Assembly (NCBI RefSeq): GCF_000299355.1
Contig: NC_018664.1
Coordinates: 496,001-560,000 of the forward strand
Direction of reading: 5' to 3'
Source: Gottschalkia acidurici 9a
Lineage (GTDB): Bacteria > Bacillota > Clostridia > Tissierellales > Gottschalkiaceae
DNA length: 64,000 bases
The notes under the pieces are model-generated. The model had not been told where the DNA came from. It did no database searches and was given only the letters and a program-made list of their open reading frames with translations. A program made the translations under genes and the position numbers. Shown here one piece after another: positions 55,981 to 64,000 of the stretch (the first letter of the stretch is position 1; every line of letters begins with the position of its first letter).

Positions 55981-56676
55981 ATGAGCGATAAAATACTTAT
56001 AGTTGATGATGAACGTGAAGTTGCTGGTTTAATTGATCTATATTTGCAAAATGAAAGTTATACTGTATATAAATGTTATGATGCAAAGCAAGCTTTGAAG
56101 TTTATAGATACTACAGATCTTGATTTAGTAATACTTAACATAACTATGCCAGGTATAAGTGGTCTTACTATTTGTCAAAAGATAAGGGAAAAATATAATT
56201 ATCCTATTATTATCATTACAGCAAAAAGAAAAGAAGTAGATAAGATCATGGGCTTAACACTTGGCGCAGATGATTGCATTAATAAGCCTTTTATACCTTT
56301 AGAATTGATGGCAAGAATTAAAGCTCAGTTACGTAGATATAAAAAATATAATATTCCACAAGAACCAGAAGATAAATTAATTATTCATTCAGGATTAGTT
56401 CTGAATGTTAATACACATGAATGCTTACTTAATGAAAAGCCCCTTATTCTTACACCAACTGAGTTCTCTATTTTAAGAATTTTATGTGAAGAAAAAGGTA
56501 ATGTAGTGAGCGGGGAAGAACTGTTCATTAGAATTTGGAAAGATGAGTACTTTACAAAAAGTAATAACACAGTTGCTGTTCATATAAGGAACTTAAGAGA
56601 AAAAATGAATGACTCTATTGAAAATTCAAAATATATAAAGACAATATGGGGAGTAGGATATAAAATTGAGAAGTAA
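55981..56676 (+). CDS. vanR: VanR response regulator of the vanG operon, phosphoacceptor Asp replaced by Asn
   Basis: Protein of 231 aa: receiver (1-118) and winged helix (about 130-231) ending IKTIWGVGYKIEK. Acidic pocket D9/D10/E11 and the lysine in DDCINKPF are kept, but the phosphoacceptor position is N53 (codon AAC 56137-56139, in DLVILNITMPGIS) where VanR proteins have Asp (LDIMMP). Phosphorylation in the usual way should not be possible. The ATG at 55981 follows GGGAGG. The sensor gene behind it is decayed. It likely binds the repeats at 55877 and 57187; whether it is locked on or off cannot be told from sequence. Confidence 0.92.
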   Translation: MSDKILIVDDEREVAGLIDLYLQNESYTVYKCYDAKQALKFIDTTDLDLVILNITMPGISGLTICQKIREKYNYPIIIITAKRKEVDKIMGLTLGADDCINKPFIPLELMARIKAQLRRYKKYNIPQEPEDKLIIHSGLVLNVNTHECLLNEKPLILTPTEFSILRILCEEKGNVVSGEELFIRIWKDEYFTKSNNTVAVHIRNLREKMNDSIENSKYIKTIWGVGYKIEK

Positions 56677-57180
56677 AAGTATACTGCTTTCTAAAATTCT
56701 GTATAACAGCTTTATTTTAATATTTCCTATGGCTTTAAAAGATCTATTTAGAGAAAAACTTGATAATTAACTTATCAAGCTATTTAGAAAATAATTTCCG
56801 TTTAATAAATATGGAGATAAGAGTAATTTATTAATAGATTCTCCGTCAAAAATTATCTATTCTATTAGGAGTGATCACTCTGTTAATTTTTCTTATTATT
56901 TATTACTGCACTATTTCCTAGACCATTAAATATTTTTACAAAACTACAAAAAGTAATATGTATTATTAGAAGTTATGAAATATATGTATAGATTAAAAGA
57001 TAAAAAAAGATGATTTGGCTATATATTTAACCTAAAAGGATAGGAAAAACAATTTTTGAATATAATCTATTTTCTATTTCGTAAAGTTCTATTGATTAAA
57101 GATAGATATTCTCAACATGGAAACTGACAAGTCTAGATTAAGTGCAAAATCAGTCTTAAATTCTATGTTAATAAAAAATA
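56666..57180 (+). pseudogene. vanS: Decayed vanS sensor kinase
   Basis: Starts TTG 56666, overlapping the end of vanR as vanS genes do, and reads RSKSILLSKILYNSFILIFP then MALKDLFREKLDN-stop, a first membrane segment. Further on, broken frames give a second hydrophobic stretch GVITLLIFLIIYYCTIS (about 56867-56920). Near 57005 there is a trace DDLAIYLT resembling the HisKA entry, then nothing recognisable. Only about 500 bases remain where about 1.1 kb would be expected, so there are stops, frameshifts and large deletions. Confidence 0.65.
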
Positions 57181-57186
57181 TATATT

Positions 57187-57212
57187 TTCTTAATAAATTC
57201 TTAGGAATTAAA
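57187..57212. promoter_or_regulatory. VanR operator upstream of the vanWGXYT genes
   Basis: TTCTTAATAAATTCTTAGGA... matches the operator before vanR at 24 of 26 positions and contains two 11-base repeats (TTCTTAATAAA, TTCTTAGGAAT). A TATATT -10-like element follows at about 57219-57224. Confidence 0.7.
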
Positions 57213-57234
57213 CAACTTTATATTAAAGAATAGC

Positions 57235-57282
57235 CTGCTTGTTTTGTGTAAGATAAGATTACTAAAACAAGCAGCTTTTTTG
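57235..57282 (+). terminator. Hairpin terminator or attenuator just before vanW
   Basis: Perfect 11-bp stem CTGCTTGTTTT (57235-57245) and AAAACAAGCAG (57264-57274) followed by CTTTTTTG. It sits between the operator/promoter-like element and the vanW start. Confidence 0.75.
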
Positions 57283-57309
57283 TTTTTTGAAAGGATAGTG
57301 ATTTATAAA

Positions 57310-58140
57310 GTGAAAAGAAAAAGATTAACACAGACATTTCCATGGCTACTGCCTGTTAGAAAAATTCAAAGAAAGGCAGCTTTTTATCTAGGAATGCAGC
57401 TAGACAATAGGAATTATTCCAAAACATTACTATCTATTGTATTACCACATACTTTATTTGAAACAAACACTCCTCTTTACAATTATAAAACAGGTGTTGA
57501 TATGACATATCAGAAGAATAAAGTCTTTAATCTAAAATTAGCAGCTAAAACTTTGAATGGCATGATCATAAAGCCTAATGAAACTTTTTCATTCTGGCAA
57601 GCAGTTAGACATGCTGATCGTGAAATACCTTATAAAAATGGACTAACAATAACAGATGGAAAGCTTACAACAACTTATGGGGGAGGAATCTGTCAAATGA
57701 GTAACTTATTATTCTGGATGTTCCTACATTCCCCACTTGTAATTGTTGAAAGACATACACACAAAGTAAAAAAGTTTCCAGATCCTTCTATAGATACTCC
57801 AAAAGGCGTTGATGCTACTGTGTCTGAGGGATGGCTTGACTTAAAATTGCTTAACAATACACGCTATACTTTTCAAATTAGCATTGAATTTGACAAAGAC
57901 AAGATTTATGGAAGCTTATTAACTGACAAATCTATTGATAAAAGGTATGAAATAAGAACTGAAAATCTTTCTTATATTAAAGAAAGAAATAAAGTTTATG
58001 AAAAAGTATCAATTTATAGAGATGAAATTCATGTTGATTCAAGCGAGTATATTGCTCGAGACCATTTATATGATAATTACTGTGAAATAGGGTACGAGCT
58101 ATCACCAGATATTTTAATAAATTATGATGAGACTTCTTGA
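57310..58140 (+). CDS. vanW: VanW-family protein
   Basis: Protein of 276 aa. Opens KRKRLTQTFPWLLPVRKIQR, as VanW of vanB and vanG clusters does, and has the VanW core KVFNLKLAAKTLNGMIIKPN, ETFSFWQAVRHADREIPYKN, and TTYGGGICQMSNLLFWMFLH. Accessory protein of glycopeptide resistance clusters; function unknown. GTG 57310 behind GAAAGGA is chosen; an earlier start at 57244 lies in the terminator hairpin. Same direction as vanG. Confidence 0.93.
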   Translation: MKRKRLTQTFPWLLPVRKIQRKAAFYLGMQLDNRNYSKTLLSIVLPHTLFETNTPLYNYKTGVDMTYQKNKVFNLKLAAKTLNGMIIKPNETFSFWQAVRHADREIPYKNGLTITDGKLTTTYGGGICQMSNLLFWMFLHSPLVIVERHTHKVKKFPDPSIDTPKGVDATVSEGWLDLKLLNNTRYTFQISIEFDKDKIYGSLLTDKSIDKRYEIRTENLSYIKERNKVYEKVSIYRDEIHVDSSEYIARDHLYDNYCEIGYELSPDILINYDETS

Positions 58141-58305
58141 GAATGTACTAATAACAGTTTTATAAGAAGCTGTAGCATGAAACTAATCAGTGCCTATAAG
58201 GATGGCAGTAAGATCTAAGTCCTATATGAAAAATACGATTCAATGAGCAATAAATTATCAGGATGAAAAATTTACTCAATAATAAAAATGCGGAGGTAAT
58301 AAGAA

Positions 58306-59352
58306 ATGAAAAAAACGATAGCAATAATATTTGGAGGTTGTTCATCGGAGTATGAAGTATCACTACAGTCTGCGAGCTCTATTATTCAGGCTATAGATAG
58401 AGATAAGTATAATCTGTTTTTAATAGGAATTACGAAAGATGGAACATGGTTACATTACAAAAATGAGTTATCAAAAATAGCTGAAAACACATGGATGGAA
58501 GATAATACTTGTTGTCCTGTAATGTTTTCGCCAAACAGAGTGGATCATGGAATTTTATTATTTGAGAAGGATCAGATTAAAAAAGTTTGGATTGATATGG
58601 CATTTCCTATTTTACATGGGAAAAATGGTGAAGATGGAACGATACAAGGTCTTTGTGAACTGGCAGGCATACCTATTATTGGGTGCGATACATTATCCTC
58701 TGCACTATGCATGGACAAGGATATGGCTCATCGAGTTGTAAAAGCTTCTGGTATAAAAGTGCCAGAATCCTATGTATTACAAAATATTATAGATGAAAAT
58801 ATAATTTATACTGAGGCGAAAAAGCTAGGATACCCTCTTTTTGTAAAACCAGTTAAAGCTGGATCATCATTTGGAATTACTAAAGTAAAGAATGAGAATG
58901 AATTAATTCCTGCTATATTAGAAGCATTTCAGCATGACAATGAGGTAGTATTAGAGGAAAATATATATGGGTTTGAAGTCGGGTGTGCGATTTTAGGGAA
59001 TGAGGATTTGACTGTAGGAGAGTTAGATGAAATAGAAGTAGAAGATGGTTTTTTTGACTATATACAAAAATACACCTTAAAGGCATCTGAAATCCACATG
59101 CCAGCGAGAGTTGAAGAAAGCAAGTCAAAAGAAATAAAAAGCATAGCAGTTAAAATATATAGAGCTTTAGGATGTAAGGATTTTGCTAGAGTAGATATGT
59201 TCATAACTCCAGATGGAGAAATAGTTTTTAATGAAGTAAATACTATACCAGGTTTTACTTCCCATAGCCGATATCCAAATATGATGAAGGGGATTGGAAT
59301 GACATTTGAAGACGTTATAGCACATATTCTAGACTTGGCGGTGAAAGAATGA
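58306..59352 (+). CDS. vanG: D-Ala-D-Ser ligase VanG
   Basis: Protein of 348 aa, full ATP-grasp ligase. IIFGGCSSEYEVSLQSASSI at the N-terminus, ILHGKNGEDGTIQGLCELAG, GCDTLSSALCMDKD, FVKPVKAGSSFGITKV, FDYIQKYTLKASE and NEVNTIPGFTSHSRYPNMM follow. The EKYTLK-type omega-loop (QKYTLK here) marks the D-Ala-D-Ser rather than D-Ala-D-Lac class. The product replaces the vancomycin target D-Ala-D-Ala. GCGGAGGT precedes the ATG. Overlaps vanXY by four bases. The 165 bases before it hold no clear element. Confidence 0.95.
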   Translation: MKKTIAIIFGGCSSEYEVSLQSASSIIQAIDRDKYNLFLIGITKDGTWLHYKNELSKIAENTWMEDNTCCPVMFSPNRVDHGILLFEKDQIKKVWIDMAFPILHGKNGEDGTIQGLCELAGIPIIGCDTLSSALCMDKDMAHRVVKASGIKVPESYVLQNIIDENIIYTEAKKLGYPLFVKPVKAGSSFGITKVKNENELIPAILEAFQHDNEVVLEENIYGFEVGCAILGNEDLTVGELDEIEVEDGFFDYIQKYTLKASEIHMPARVEESKSKEIKSIAVKIYRALGCKDFARVDMFITPDGEIVFNEVNTIPGFTSHSRYPNMMKGIGMTFEDVIAHILDLAVKE

Positions 59353-60098
59353 AAAAAGTTCTTTTAACTAGAGAAGAGATATTCACTGGTAATTTAATTT
59401 TAGTAAATGAAAAGTATCCTATTCATTCAAATTATCCTGAAAATCTCTTATCAAAAATTGGCAATATCCTTTTAAACTCTAGAGTCACAACTGTTTTTAA
59501 GAATATACTAGAAGAATCAGAGGACTTTAGAAAAATAATACCTGTAAGTGGATATCGTAGTAGATTAGAGCAAGAAAATTTATATCAAAATTCTATAAAA
59601 GAAAATGGATTAGAGTTTACAAAAAAATATGTGGCTTTGCCCAATCATAGTGAACATCAAACGGGACTTTGTGTTGATCTAGCAATTGATAAACCAAATA
59701 TAGATTTTATACGACCAGAGTTCCCGTATAATGAAGTATGTAATTTGTTCCGGAAGAAATCTATTCAATTTGGATTTATAGAGAGGTATCCATTAGGAAA
59801 AGAAGATATAACCAAAATAGCACATGAGCCTTGGCACTTTAGATATGTTGGATTTCCACATTCAATGATTATGGAACAGCATAAGTTTTGTTTAGAGGAA
59901 TATATTGAGTGGATAAAACAGTATGAACATGATAAGAATCCTTTAGAAATAGCCTACCAAGAAGAACTAATAGAAATTTCATACTTGCAGGTTAAGACAC
60001 AAGAGGATATATCACTAAATATTCGGAATACTAACAATTGCCTAATCTCTGGAAATAACGTTGATGGCTTTATTATAACCATTTGGAGGGATCATTAA
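59349..60098 (+). CDS. vanXY: VanXY D,D-dipeptidase/carboxypeptidase
   Basis: Protein of 249 aa. Zinc ligands H103 and D110 in SEHQTGLCVDLA (SxHxxGxAxD with Cys for Ala) and H163 with catalytic E160 in HEPWHFRYVG. Hydrolyses D-Ala-D-Ala and removes terminal D-Ala from the pentapeptide, clearing vancomycin targets in the cytoplasm. No signal peptide, as in VanXY of vanC/vanG clusters. About 60 residues follow the catalytic domain. Overlaps vanG by four bases and touches vanT. Confidence 0.93.
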   Translation: MKKVLLTREEIFTGNLILVNEKYPIHSNYPENLLSKIGNILLNSRVTTVFKNILEESEDFRKIIPVSGYRSRLEQENLYQNSIKENGLEFTKKYVALPNHSEHQTGLCVDLAIDKPNIDFIRPEFPYNEVCNLFRKKSIQFGFIERYPLGKEDITKIAHEPWHFRYVGFPHSMIMEQHKFCLEEYIEWIKQYEHDKNPLEIAYQEELIEISYLQVKTQEDISLNIRNTNNCLISGNNVDGFIITIWRDH

Positions 60099-62227
60099 TG
60101 AATAAAAATGATAGCTTCAATGGATTAGATAGTTTTAGAATAGTTGCAGCCCTTATGGTTGTGGCTATTCATACCTCACCATTTACATCACTAGACACTA
60201 CTGCTGATTTTATATTCACGTATGTTATATCTCGTATAGCTGTTCCTTTTTTCCTAATGATTACCGGATATTTTTCACTGAATAAATGCTTACAAGATAG
60301 GGAAACTTTACTTAAGTTTCTAATAAAGAATAGTAAGATTTATCTTATGGCTATCATACTATATATTCCTCTCAATATTTATGCTAAACATTTTGTACAA
60401 GGAAACTTACCAGTAGATATAATAAAAGCAATCATATTTGATGGTACTTTTTATCACCTATGGTACTTTCCTGCTGTCATTACTGGAGTTTTAATTGTTT
60501 ATTTTTTTAGAAAAAAATTCAACCTAAAAACTACCTTCACTATTACTTTACTTCTATATTTGATTGGATTATTTGGAGATAGTTACTATGGTTTAATCAG
60601 TAACAATCCTTATATAGCTAAATTTTATGATGGAATATTTTCAGTATCTTCTTACACAAGAAACGGTATATTCTATGCACCAATATTTCTGGTAATGGGT
60701 GAAATCATTGCATTAAGAGATAGTAAAATTTCAAAGCCAAAATATTTGACTTGTTTCTTTACTTCACTTTTGTTAATGGTACTTGAGGGTTTGATATTAT
60801 ATAAATTTCAAATACAACGACATAATAGTATGTATTTACTCTTATTGCCTTGCATGTTTTTTCTATTTCAACTTTTGGTTAAATACAAAGGCAATACGTC
60901 AAAATCAATAAGAAGTATTACTCTTTGGATTTATTTAATTCATCCTATTATGATTGTTGTGGTACGAGGAATAGCTGAAGCTACAAATACAAGAAATATT
61001 TTGATTAACAATAGCTTTCTGCACTATCTAGCGGTTAGCAGTCTTTCTATATGTTTTTCGTCGTTTATTTATTACACTATGAATCACCGTGAAAAGAATA
61101 CCTTTCATAAAGGTAGAGCATGGACAGAGATTGATTTAAATGCATTAAGGGTCAATGTAGATACTATAAAGGAGCTATTGCCTCCAAGTTGTGAATTCAT
61201 GGCAGCAGTAAAAGCGAATGCATATGGTCATGGTGCAATACGAGTATCAAAAGAACTAAACAAACTAGGGATAAAAGCTTTTTGTGTGGCTTCTATTTTG
61301 GAAGGTATTTCTTTAAGAAAGTCTGGAGTTAGTGGAGAAATATTAATACTTGGATATACCCACCCAAAGCAGTTTTATCTTCTTAAAAGATATCATTTAA
61401 CTCAAACAGTAATTGACTATAACTATGCAAATCAGTTGAATGATTATGGAAAAAGCTTACCAGTGCATATTAAAATTGATACTGGAATGCATCGTTTGGG
61501 TGAAAACTGTGAACATATTCCTAAGATACTGGGAATATTTCATATGAAGAACTTAGAGGTAAAAGGAATATACACGCATCTGTGTGTGTCAGATAGTCAC
61601 CAATCTGATGATGAAGCATTTACTAAGCTACAAATTGAAAAGTTCTATTCAGTAGTCCAAGCAATAGAAGAACAAGGTATTGTATGTCCTAAAGTCCATA
61701 TTCAAAGTAGTTATGGTGCTATAAATTACCCATTTTTACAATGCGATTATGCTCGTATAGGTATTGCACTATATGGTGTCTTTAGTGAAAAGGATGATTC
61801 TGAAAAGTATAGTATTCCATTGAAACCAGCTTTATCAGTTAAAGCAAGGATCCAAATGACGAGACAGCTTTCCTGTGGTGAATCAATGGGATATGGACTA
61901 CAATTTACAGCAAAGCGTAATACGAAAGTTGCTGTTGTTTCTATTGGGTATGCTGATGGAATTCCAAGGTGCTTATCAAATGGTATGGGACATGTTCTTA
62001 TAAGAAATAAACGTGCAAATATTATTGGTCGCGTTTGCATGGATCAAATGTTAGTTGATATTACAGACATTCCAGATGTTCAACCTAATGATATTGCTAC
62101 CATAATTGGAGAATCTGGTGATGAAAGAATTACAGCTATGGATATGGCAGAGCAAGCAAATACTATAACAAATGAAATTTTAAGCAGACTTGGAAGTAGG
62201 TTAGAACAAATATATTTGTATAAATGA
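60098..62227 (+). CDS. vanT: VanT membrane serine/alanine racemase
   Basis: Protein of 709 aa with two domains. Residues 1-335 are an acyltransferase-3-like membrane domain of about ten helices (FNGLDSFRIVAALMVVAIHT; WIYLIHPIMIVVV), thought to bring in L-Ser. Residues about 345-709 are an alanine-racemase fold with PLP lysine K372 (FMAAVKANAYGHG), DYARIGIALYGV and GRVCMDQMLVDIT. Makes D-Ser for VanG. The ATG at 60098 shares a base with the vanXY stop and has TGGAGGG ahead. Last gene of the operon. Confidence 0.95.
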   Translation: MNKNDSFNGLDSFRIVAALMVVAIHTSPFTSLDTTADFIFTYVISRIAVPFFLMITGYFSLNKCLQDRETLLKFLIKNSKIYLMAIILYIPLNIYAKHFVQGNLPVDIIKAIIFDGTFYHLWYFPAVITGVLIVYFFRKKFNLKTTFTITLLLYLIGLFGDSYYGLISNNPYIAKFYDGIFSVSSYTRNGIFYAPIFLVMGEIIALRDSKISKPKYLTCFFTSLLLMVLEGLILYKFQIQRHNSMYLLLLPCMFFLFQLLVKYKGNTSKSIRSITLWIYLIHPIMIVVVRGIAEATNTRNILINNSFLHYLAVSSLSICFSSFIYYTMNHREKNTFHKGRAWTEIDLNALRVNVDTIKELLPPSCEFMAAVKANAYGHGAIRVSKELNKLGIKAFCVASILEGISLRKSGVSGEILILGYTHPKQFYLLKRYHLTQTVIDYNYANQLNDYGKSLPVHIKIDTGMHRLGENCEHIPKILGIFHMKNLEVKGIYTHLCVSDSHQSDDEAFTKLQIEKFYSVVQAIEEQGIVCPKVHIQSSYGAINYPFLQCDYARIGIALYGVFSEKDDSEKYSIPLKPALSVKARIQMTRQLSCGESMGYGLQFTAKRNTKVAVVSIGYADGIPRCLSNGMGHVLIRNKRANIIGRVCMDQMLVDITDIPDVQPNDIATIIGESGDERITAMDMAEQANTITNEILSRLGSRLEQIYLYK

Positions 62228-62291
62228 TGAATTACCACGTAAGATAAAAATAAAGTCATTACGAAAATAGATGTTTTGAATATAAGATAGT

Positions 62292-62330
62292 AAAAGCCTC
62301 TAAATTCAAATTTGAATTTAGAGGCTTTTA
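62292..62330 (+). terminator. Hairpin terminator of the vanG operon
   Basis: Perfect 38-base palindrome, AAAAGCCTCTAAATTCAAA and its complement (62292-62329). The next 450 bases to selO show no gene. Confidence 0.92.
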
Positions 62331-62779
62331 TATGTATGTCAAATATTTATACAAACCGGTTAGTATGAGTTATAGATAAACATTTACTCCGAATTATTTG
62401 AGATTTATTTCTAAGGGTAAATTCATTCAGCAAACCAAAGTTAAAGATTGGTTGAAATAAGGTAGATGATCGGGTACACTTCTTTATTTAAGAAATTAAA
62501 CAAAATTATAGAGAACAATATAGGATACAGAGATACATCATACTAAAGTATTAGACTCCTATTCTTAGAGAGTTATACAGGGGGAGTTTGGAAGAAAACT
62601 TTGCATATATTTATATCTTAAAGTAATTAAGAAAATGATGGTATTTAAGGTACCGAGGGTATAATAAATTGATAGAAGTAGATACTAAATCATATAGAAA
62701 TCCAAACATTATAGAATATCTATGATTTTTATTTTACATAAAAAATAGAATACAGAAAGACAGAAGAAAGGAAGATATC

Positions 62780-64000
62780 ATGATACAGAGAGAAGAAAAG
62801 ATAGAAACAGGATGGAATCTAGATAATAGTTATGCTCGTCTACCTAAATCATTTTTTTCTAACATTAGTTTAAACCCTGTAAGATCACCAGAGTTAGTAA
62901 TTCTCAACGACTCGTTGGCAACATCTTTAGGCTTAAATGCTCAGATTCTACGAAGCAATGATGGTGTGGAAGTACTTGCTGGTAATCAAACTCCTAAAGG
63001 AGCTTTACCTCTTGCTCAAGCTTATGGAGGACATCAATTTGGATATTTCACCATGTTAGGAGATGGTAGGGCTTTATTAATTGGAGAACAGATTACTCCT
63101 TCAGGTGAGAGATTTGATGTTCAACTCAAGGGTTCGGGTAGAACACCATATTCCCGTGGAGGTGACGGTAGAGCGGCACTTGGTCCTATGCTACGCGAAT
63201 ACATAATCAGTGAAGCAATGCACGCACTTGGTATTCCTACTACCCGTAGTCTAGCAGTAGTGACAACTGGAGAGTTAATAATTCGAGAAAGTGAACAACC
63301 TGGTGCAATTTTGACTCGGGTGGCTGCCAGTCATCTGCGAGTAGGTACTTTTCAGTATGCTTCGAAATGGGGAAGTATTGAAGACTTAAGAGCTCTTGCT
63401 GATTATACATTAAAAAGACACTTTCCATATGTTAATACTGACGAAAATCGTTATCTTTCTTTACTTAAGGAAGTAATAAAACGTCAGGCTGAATTAATTG
63501 CAAAATGGCAACTAGTTGGATTTGTTCATGGAGTTATGAATACCGATAACATGACTATTAGTGGAGAAACTATTGATTATGGTCCTTGTGCTTTTATGGA
63601 TATCTATGACCCATCAACAGTATTTAGCTCTATCGACAGATATGGTCGATACGCTTATGGAAATCAGCCGCACATTGCAATATGGAATCTTACACAATTT
63701 GCTGAAACTCTACTACCATTAATAGATGTTAATCATGAGCAGGCTATCAAATTGGCTGAGGACGCAATCTCAGATTTCACTGAAATATATCATAATGATT
63801 GGCTTGATGGAATGAGGGCAAAATTAGGAATATTTAATAAAGAGCTAGAGGATAAATCTCTTATTGAAGACCTTCTTAGTATAATGCATAAGTACAATGC
63901 TGACTATACAAATACTTTTCTTGCATTAACTTTCAGCAAACTTGAAGATATGAAGGTTTTTAAATCTGATGAATTTACTAAGTGGAATGAGCTTTGGCAA
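62780..64000 (+). CDS. selO: SelO/YdiU protein adenylyltransferase, 3' end outside the window
   Basis: First 407 codons of a roughly 490-residue pseudokinase that transfers AMP to protein Ser/Thr/Tyr residues. Motifs: [73 protein letters not shown] and [20 protein letters not shown]. Whether it ends in Cys/Sec cannot be seen. AGGAAGAT lies before the ATG. Redox-linked protein AMPylation is the known role of the family. Confidence 0.93.
   Translation, partial: MIQREEKIETGWNLDNSYARLPKSFFSNISLNPVRSPELVILNDSLATSLGLNAQILRSNDGVEVLAGNQTPKGALPLAQAYGGHQFGYFTMLGDGRALLIGEQITPSGERFDVQLKGSGRTPYSRGGDGRAALGPMLREYIISEAMHALGIPTTRSLAVVTTGELIIRESEQPGAILTRVAASHLRVGTFQYASKWGSIEDLRALADYTLKRHFPYVNTDENRYLSLLKEVIKRQAELIAKWQLVGFVHGVMNTDNMTISGETIDYGPCAFMDIYDPSTVFSSIDRYGRYAYGNQPHIAIWNLTQFAETLLPLIDVNHEQAIKLAEDAISDFTEIYHNDWLDGMRAKLGIFNKELEDKSLIEDLLSIMHKYNADYTNTFLALTFSKLEDMKVFKSDEFTKWNELWQ

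Noticed and set aside
57244-57309. N-terminal extension of VanW (MCKIRLLKQAAFLFFERIVI)
   Set aside because: Lies in the hairpin upstream of vanW and does not match VanW proteins, whose start corresponds to GTG 57310.
1-64000. CRISPR arrays, tRNA or rRNA genes, prophage modules
   Set aside because: No regularly spaced repeats, no cloverleaf or rRNA signature and no phage structural genes were seen on reading both strands.

Overview
This 64 kb window is low-GC DNA with strong AGGAGG ribosome binding sites and many U-tailed hairpin terminators. It fits the chromosome of a Clostridia-class Firmicute (Clostridium, Clostridioides or Tissierella-like). Supporting traits are a vanG-type cluster, an IStron (group I intron fused to an IS605-type tnpB), a Bce-type peptide detoxification module and oleate hydratase. 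Genus and species cannot be read from the sequence. No rRNA, tRNA or CRISPR array was seen.

Layout. 0-12.3 kb is a patchwork. It holds a Cfr-family 23S rRNA methyltransferase, a MerR/flavoprotein pair with mirror-image MerR promoters, two recently duplicated small methyltransferases (2.9 and 11.7 kb), a two-component system with two exported partner proteins, a nitroreductase, a GNAT acetyltransferase, an AraC regulator and a transglutaminase-like protein. Several decayed gene stubs lie between them. 12.7-17.5 kb is a two-component system followed by an FtsX-type ABC transporter. 17.6-23.9 kb is a decayed mobile region: serine recombinase relic, FAD-linked oxidase, possible group II intron 5' scrap, and a chromate transporter pair broken by an IStron, with a divergent LysR gene. 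24.3-28.9 kb is a complete Bce-type ABC transporter plus two-component module. 29.5-36.1 kb has a broken membrane protein, a glucose/sorbosone dehydrogenase-like protein, a methyltransferase with a VanRS-like two-component system, a VOC protein and a frameshifted AraC regulator. 36.2-41.3 kb is an iron-siderophore uptake operon behind a Fur-box-like palindrome. 42.1-45.9 kb is a purine salvage pair (adenine deaminase, purine permease) with a structured leader. 46.4-55.4 kb carries metabolic genes, including an exported cytosine-deaminase-like enzyme, TetR plus oleate hydratase, a lone NuoE-like protein and a lipoprotein agmatine deiminase. 55.9-62.2 kb is a vanG-type D-Ala-D-Ser operon (vanR, vanS relic, vanW, vanG, vanXY, vanT). 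The right edge cuts a selO gene.

How the genes work together. Much of the window deals with antibiotic or envelope stress: Cfr (ribosome), vanG (cell wall target), two transporter/two-component modules, and a methyltransferase beside a VanRS-like pair. The most notable observations are these. (1) The vanG operon has lost its sensor kinase to decay, and its regulator has Asn in place of the phosphoacceptor Asp53, while two matching 11-bp-repeat operators and all four enzyme genes are intact. (2) The IStron in chrA has a perfect 6-bp P1 pairing with the interrupted exon and a 33-nt stem that would loop out tnpB, but its tnpB carries an internal deletion. (3) Four genes are each broken by one apparent missing base at a short homopolymer or T tract, which is either decay or assembly error.
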